Source: Bryobacterales bacterium
Lineage (GTDB): Bacteria; Acidobacteriota; Terriglobia; Bryobacterales; Bryobacteraceae
Length of the DNA stretch: 8,030 nt
Assembly: GCA_003517725.1 (NCBI GenBank)
Contig: DOZZ01000116.1
Span: forward strand, 1,572 to 9,601
Direction of reading: 5' to 3'
Part shown: positions 7,036-8,030 of the stretch, in pieces
How positions within the stretch are numbered: the first letter of the stretch is position 1
Layout of the letters: each line of letters begins with the position of its first letter
Notes under the pieces: model-generated
Seen by the model: the letters and a program-made list of their open reading frames with translations, nothing else
The model's database searches: none
Told to the model about the DNA's origin: nothing
Position numbers and translations under genes: made by a program

Positions 7036-7364
7036 TGATTTCTCCACCTCGTCGAGTGACACTTCGTCGTCTCGCCAGTCGTAGCGCCCAATCGTCCGGG
7101 CGGATCATGCGCGGCGATCTGTTTGGGCGACCTCAAGCCGACCGCCATTCTCTAAATAAGTGATGTTTCCCGTTGCCCGGAAGGTGTGATTGCAGGTCGA
7201 AGCAGCCAGCCCGGCAGCGAGAGCCCGCCGCTTCACCATGCGGAGCGCATCTGTGCGGTGGAGTTGGCGATCTCAAAGCGCGAGCTTCCCGTCGATCGTA
7301 CGGAAGAGGCAGCTTTCTTCTCCTCCGAAAAGCCCGCCGTTTCGATGTAGGCCGGAAGGTAAGC
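7036..7364 (-). pseudogene. C-terminal remnant of a tyrosine recombinase (phage/XerC-type integrase), frameshifted
   Basis: Read on the minus strand, three partly shifted segments together give the catalytic end of a tyrosine recombinase. AYLPAYIETAGFSEEKK (7364 to about 7314) is followed, after a frame change near 7310-7315, by LFRTIDGKLAL. An in-frame TGA comes next at 7275-7273. Then come HRTDALRMVKRR and NHTFRATGNITYLENGGRLE (the H-x-x-R motif at HTFR, bases 7188-7177). An extra base near 7122 shifts the frame and a TGA falls at 7107-7105. Allowing for one inserted and one lost base, the text becomes AQQIAAH-x-SART, restoring the conserved AGH-like histidine. It then reads GRYDWRDDEVSLDEVEK with the nucleophilic tyrosine codon at 7083-7081. 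The order HTFRATG-TYLENGG-YD-DEVSLDEVE is typical of integrases of mobile elements. The N-terminal half is absent and at least three lesions break it, so it cannot be functional. No automatic caller would show it as one frame. Confidence 0.8.
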
Positions 7365-7472
7365 TCCCCCGATGTTCTCGCGGTCAAAATAGCGGACGAC
7401 CTTGAGCCGGCACTAGAGCAGTTCAACAAGATCGCAGCGAGATTAACGAAAGCACGCTCGGCAACTTTCTGA
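7365..7472 (+). pseudogene. Probable C-terminal tail of a type I methyltransferase subunit (HsdM)
   Basis: The last 35 codons before a TGA at 7470-7472 begin SPDVLAVKIADDLEPALEQF and continue NKIAARL. An acidic, Ala-rich helix of the form LA-x-(E/K)I-x-(D/E)DL-x-AALEQF-x-x-IA-x-x-L is, as I recall, how many HsdM (N6-adenine methyltransferase) proteins end. The frame extends upstream to 7173, but that part lies opposite the integrase remnant and is a shadow. Similarity begins exactly where the integrase similarity ends (7364/7365), so two gene fragments abut tail to tail. Only a tail is present, so this is a remnant. The identification rests on a short helix and is moderate. Confidence 0.45.
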
Positions 7473-7584
7473 GTCGGGGGTAGCCACGTCATCTAAAGCT
7501 CGCGGTCGGCCGCGACGTCACCTAGCCTGCCGGCTTTCGACATGGAAGCCGCCCTTTGATAACCTTCGGTGTTACCGCGGACTC

Positions 7585-7602
7585 AAGCTCGAAAGCGAGC
7601 TT
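7585..7602. repeat. Perfect 7-base-pair inverted repeat (hairpin)
   Basis: AAGCTCG and CGAGCTT pair perfectly around a four-base loop AAAG. The following bases (ACCCGCTG) lack the T run expected of an intrinsic terminator. The site lies 56 bases upstream of the KAP start and could be leader structure or chance. Confidence 0.45.
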
Positions 7603-7647
7603 ACCCGCTGGACAAGACACAACTGAAATTTCTGCGGGACATTATTC

Positions 7648-7652
7648 AGGAG
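7648..7652 (+). promoter_or_regulatory. Ribosome binding site (AGGAG) deciding the KAP start
   Basis: AGGAG lies five bases before the ATG at 7658, the only strong Shine-Dalgarno match I found in the window. The same frame is open back to 7556, but family members that I recall begin with MWSDNE, which matches the ATG at 7658. Confidence 0.7.
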
Positions 7653-7657
7653 AATGC

Positions 7658-7990
7658 ATGTGGTCCGATAACGAATCCGATAAAGATCTGCTGGGATTTT
7701 CGCACCTGCAGGCTGCGGTCCTGTCAATAATCGAAAACCATGACCTCCTGCCGACCACGATTGGGGTCTTTGGTGATTGGGGCAGTGGCAAATCGAGTCT
7801 CATCGGCATGATTCGCTCTGAGCTCGAAGAGAAGGACGGCGTGGTTGTTCTCCAGTTCAACGGCTGGGTGTTTGAGGGCTACGAGGGCGCAAAGACTATG
7901 CGCAGCTCTTCGCGCAGCAGACGTGCCAAGGACTGGCGAGTCTCCCGCTGGATCGCATCGGCCCCGACTACGCCACGAAAGATACCGTAA
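7658..7990 (+). CDS. KAP-family P-loop NTPase, N-terminal fragment, disrupted
   Basis: The protein starts MWSDNESDKDLLGFSHL, the usual opening of KAP NTPases as I recall it. It has a clear Walker A motif, GDWGSGKS (residues 39-46, with Lys45 and Ser46), and the following strand VVVLQFNGWVFEGYEGAK (62-79), where relatives carry FN-x-W-x-F-E-x-YEDAK. Here the Asp is Gly77. KAP ATPases are large (often 500-900 residues) and many are membrane-associated; several occur in phage-defence or plasmid settings. Similarity stops at about residue 80 (near base 7895). The next 30 residues are Arg- and Ser-rich and unlike the family, and the frame ends at 7990. Walker B, the membrane insertion and the rest are missing. 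It is therefore a broken gene, or the joint is a sequence or assembly artefact. It has its own start and ribosome binding site and does not depend on the fragments upstream. Confidence 0.75.
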   Translation: MWSDNESDKDLLGFSHLQAAVLSIIENHDLLPTTIGVFGDWGSGKSSLIGMIRSELEEKDGVVVLQFNGWVFEGYEGAKTMRSSSRSRRAKDWRVSRWIASAPTTPRKIP

Positions 7991-8030
7991 CAGCCGAGCC
8001 GTCAACTTACGCGAGGCGTCAACCTGAGAA
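7876..8030 (+). other. Open frame of coding-like composition running off the window, unidentified
   Basis: From just after a TGA at 7873-7875 this frame is open to the window end (51 codons, no stop) and has mostly G or C in third positions. From about 7891 it reads KDYAQLFAQQTCQGLASLPL, then DRIGPDYATKDTVTAE. I do not recognise it. Its recognisable coding character begins at about the point where the KAP similarity ends, so it may be the in-frame interior of another gene joined there, with the KAP frame running on by chance. Confidence 0.3.

Larger units (their letters stand above)
7473..7657. other. Non-coding spacer with two small hairpins
   Basis: No convincing gene is seen between the HsdM-like tail and the KAP start. 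Two inverted repeats are present. One is TCGCGG (7500-7505) with CCGCGA (7510-7515) around TCGG. The other is AAGCTCG (7585-7591) with CGAGCTT (7596-7602) around AAAG. Neither is followed by a T run, so neither is called a terminator. Confidence 0.5.

Noticed and set aside
7032..7160. Short plus-strand frame after the HsdS stop starting with two ATG codons
   Set aside because: It lies opposite the recombinase catalytic end, lacks a ribosome binding site and has no recognisable content.
7173..7364. Upstream half of the plus-strand frame that ends in the HsdM-like tail
   Set aside because: It is antisense to the integrase remnant and Arg/Ser-rich without motifs; only the part from 7365 has a family-like pattern.
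7133..7492. Minus-strand frame of 119 codons
   Set aside because: It covers the integrase remnant but in the wrong frame for most of its length; the integrase motifs lie in other frames.
7500..7515. GC-rich 6-base-pair hairpin as a transcription terminator
   Set aside because: No T run follows and the stem is short; such hairpins are expected by chance in GC-rich DNA.
1..8030. CRISPR array, tRNA, rRNA or complete insertion sequence
   Set aside because: I saw no regularly spaced repeats, no tRNA-like cloverleaf sequence, no rRNA stretches and no transposase in any frame.

Overview
The window reads as a fragment of a GC-rich bacterial chromosome. The closest gene-content analogy I can offer is a soil Acidobacteriota of the Solibacter/Bryobacter type. 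That is an inference from a secreted polysaccharide-degradation cluster with a Tat-type signal and many Asp-box repeats, not from a phylogenetic marker.

Left part (1-5061, minus strand): three exported proteins lie head to tail in what looks like one transcription unit. In transcription order they are a 738-residue Asp-box (BNR/GH74-like) double beta-propeller, a 695-residue two-domain alpha/beta-hydrolase resembling acetyl-xylan esterases, and a glycoside-hydrolase-like barrel protein (DUF4832/DUF4874-like) whose 3' end runs off the window. The first two overlap by 4 bases (ATGA) and the last two by 37 bases, so translational coupling is likely. Together they fit extracellular or periplasmic breakdown of a decorated plant or microbial polysaccharide; the substrate is not readable from sequence. 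A short AT-rich divergent intergenic region (5062-5130) carries an 11-base direct repeat and a plausible minus-strand promoter.

Middle (5131-7026, plus strand): a single uninterrupted 631-codon frame starts as a phosphofructokinase and changes at about codons 335-339 (near base 6140) into the middle of a type I restriction specificity subunit (HsdS). The kinase has lost its C-terminal end and HsdS has lost most of its first target-recognition domain. Base composition also drops there, from about 70% GC in a sampled block before the junction to about 52-55% in blocks after it.

Right part (7027-8030): a mosaic of broken accessory genes, packed end to end. It holds a frameshifted C-terminal piece of a tyrosine recombinase on the minus strand (7036-7364), abutting a 35-residue plus-strand tail that resembles the C-terminus of a type I methyltransferase subunit (7365-7472). 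A 185-base spacer with two small hairpins follows, then the N-terminal 80 or so residues of a KAP-type P-loop NTPase with a good start and ribosome binding site (7658 onward), which loses its family resemblance at about 7895. A different frame is then open to the window end.

The most notable feature is this abrupt passage from intact chromosomal genes, through an in-frame kinase-HsdS chimera, into a scrapyard of mobile-element and defence-type fragments. It may be a real decayed genomic island whose edge lies inside the kinase gene, or a contig-assembly chimera. The sequence alone does not decide between them. I see no convincing new intact system.
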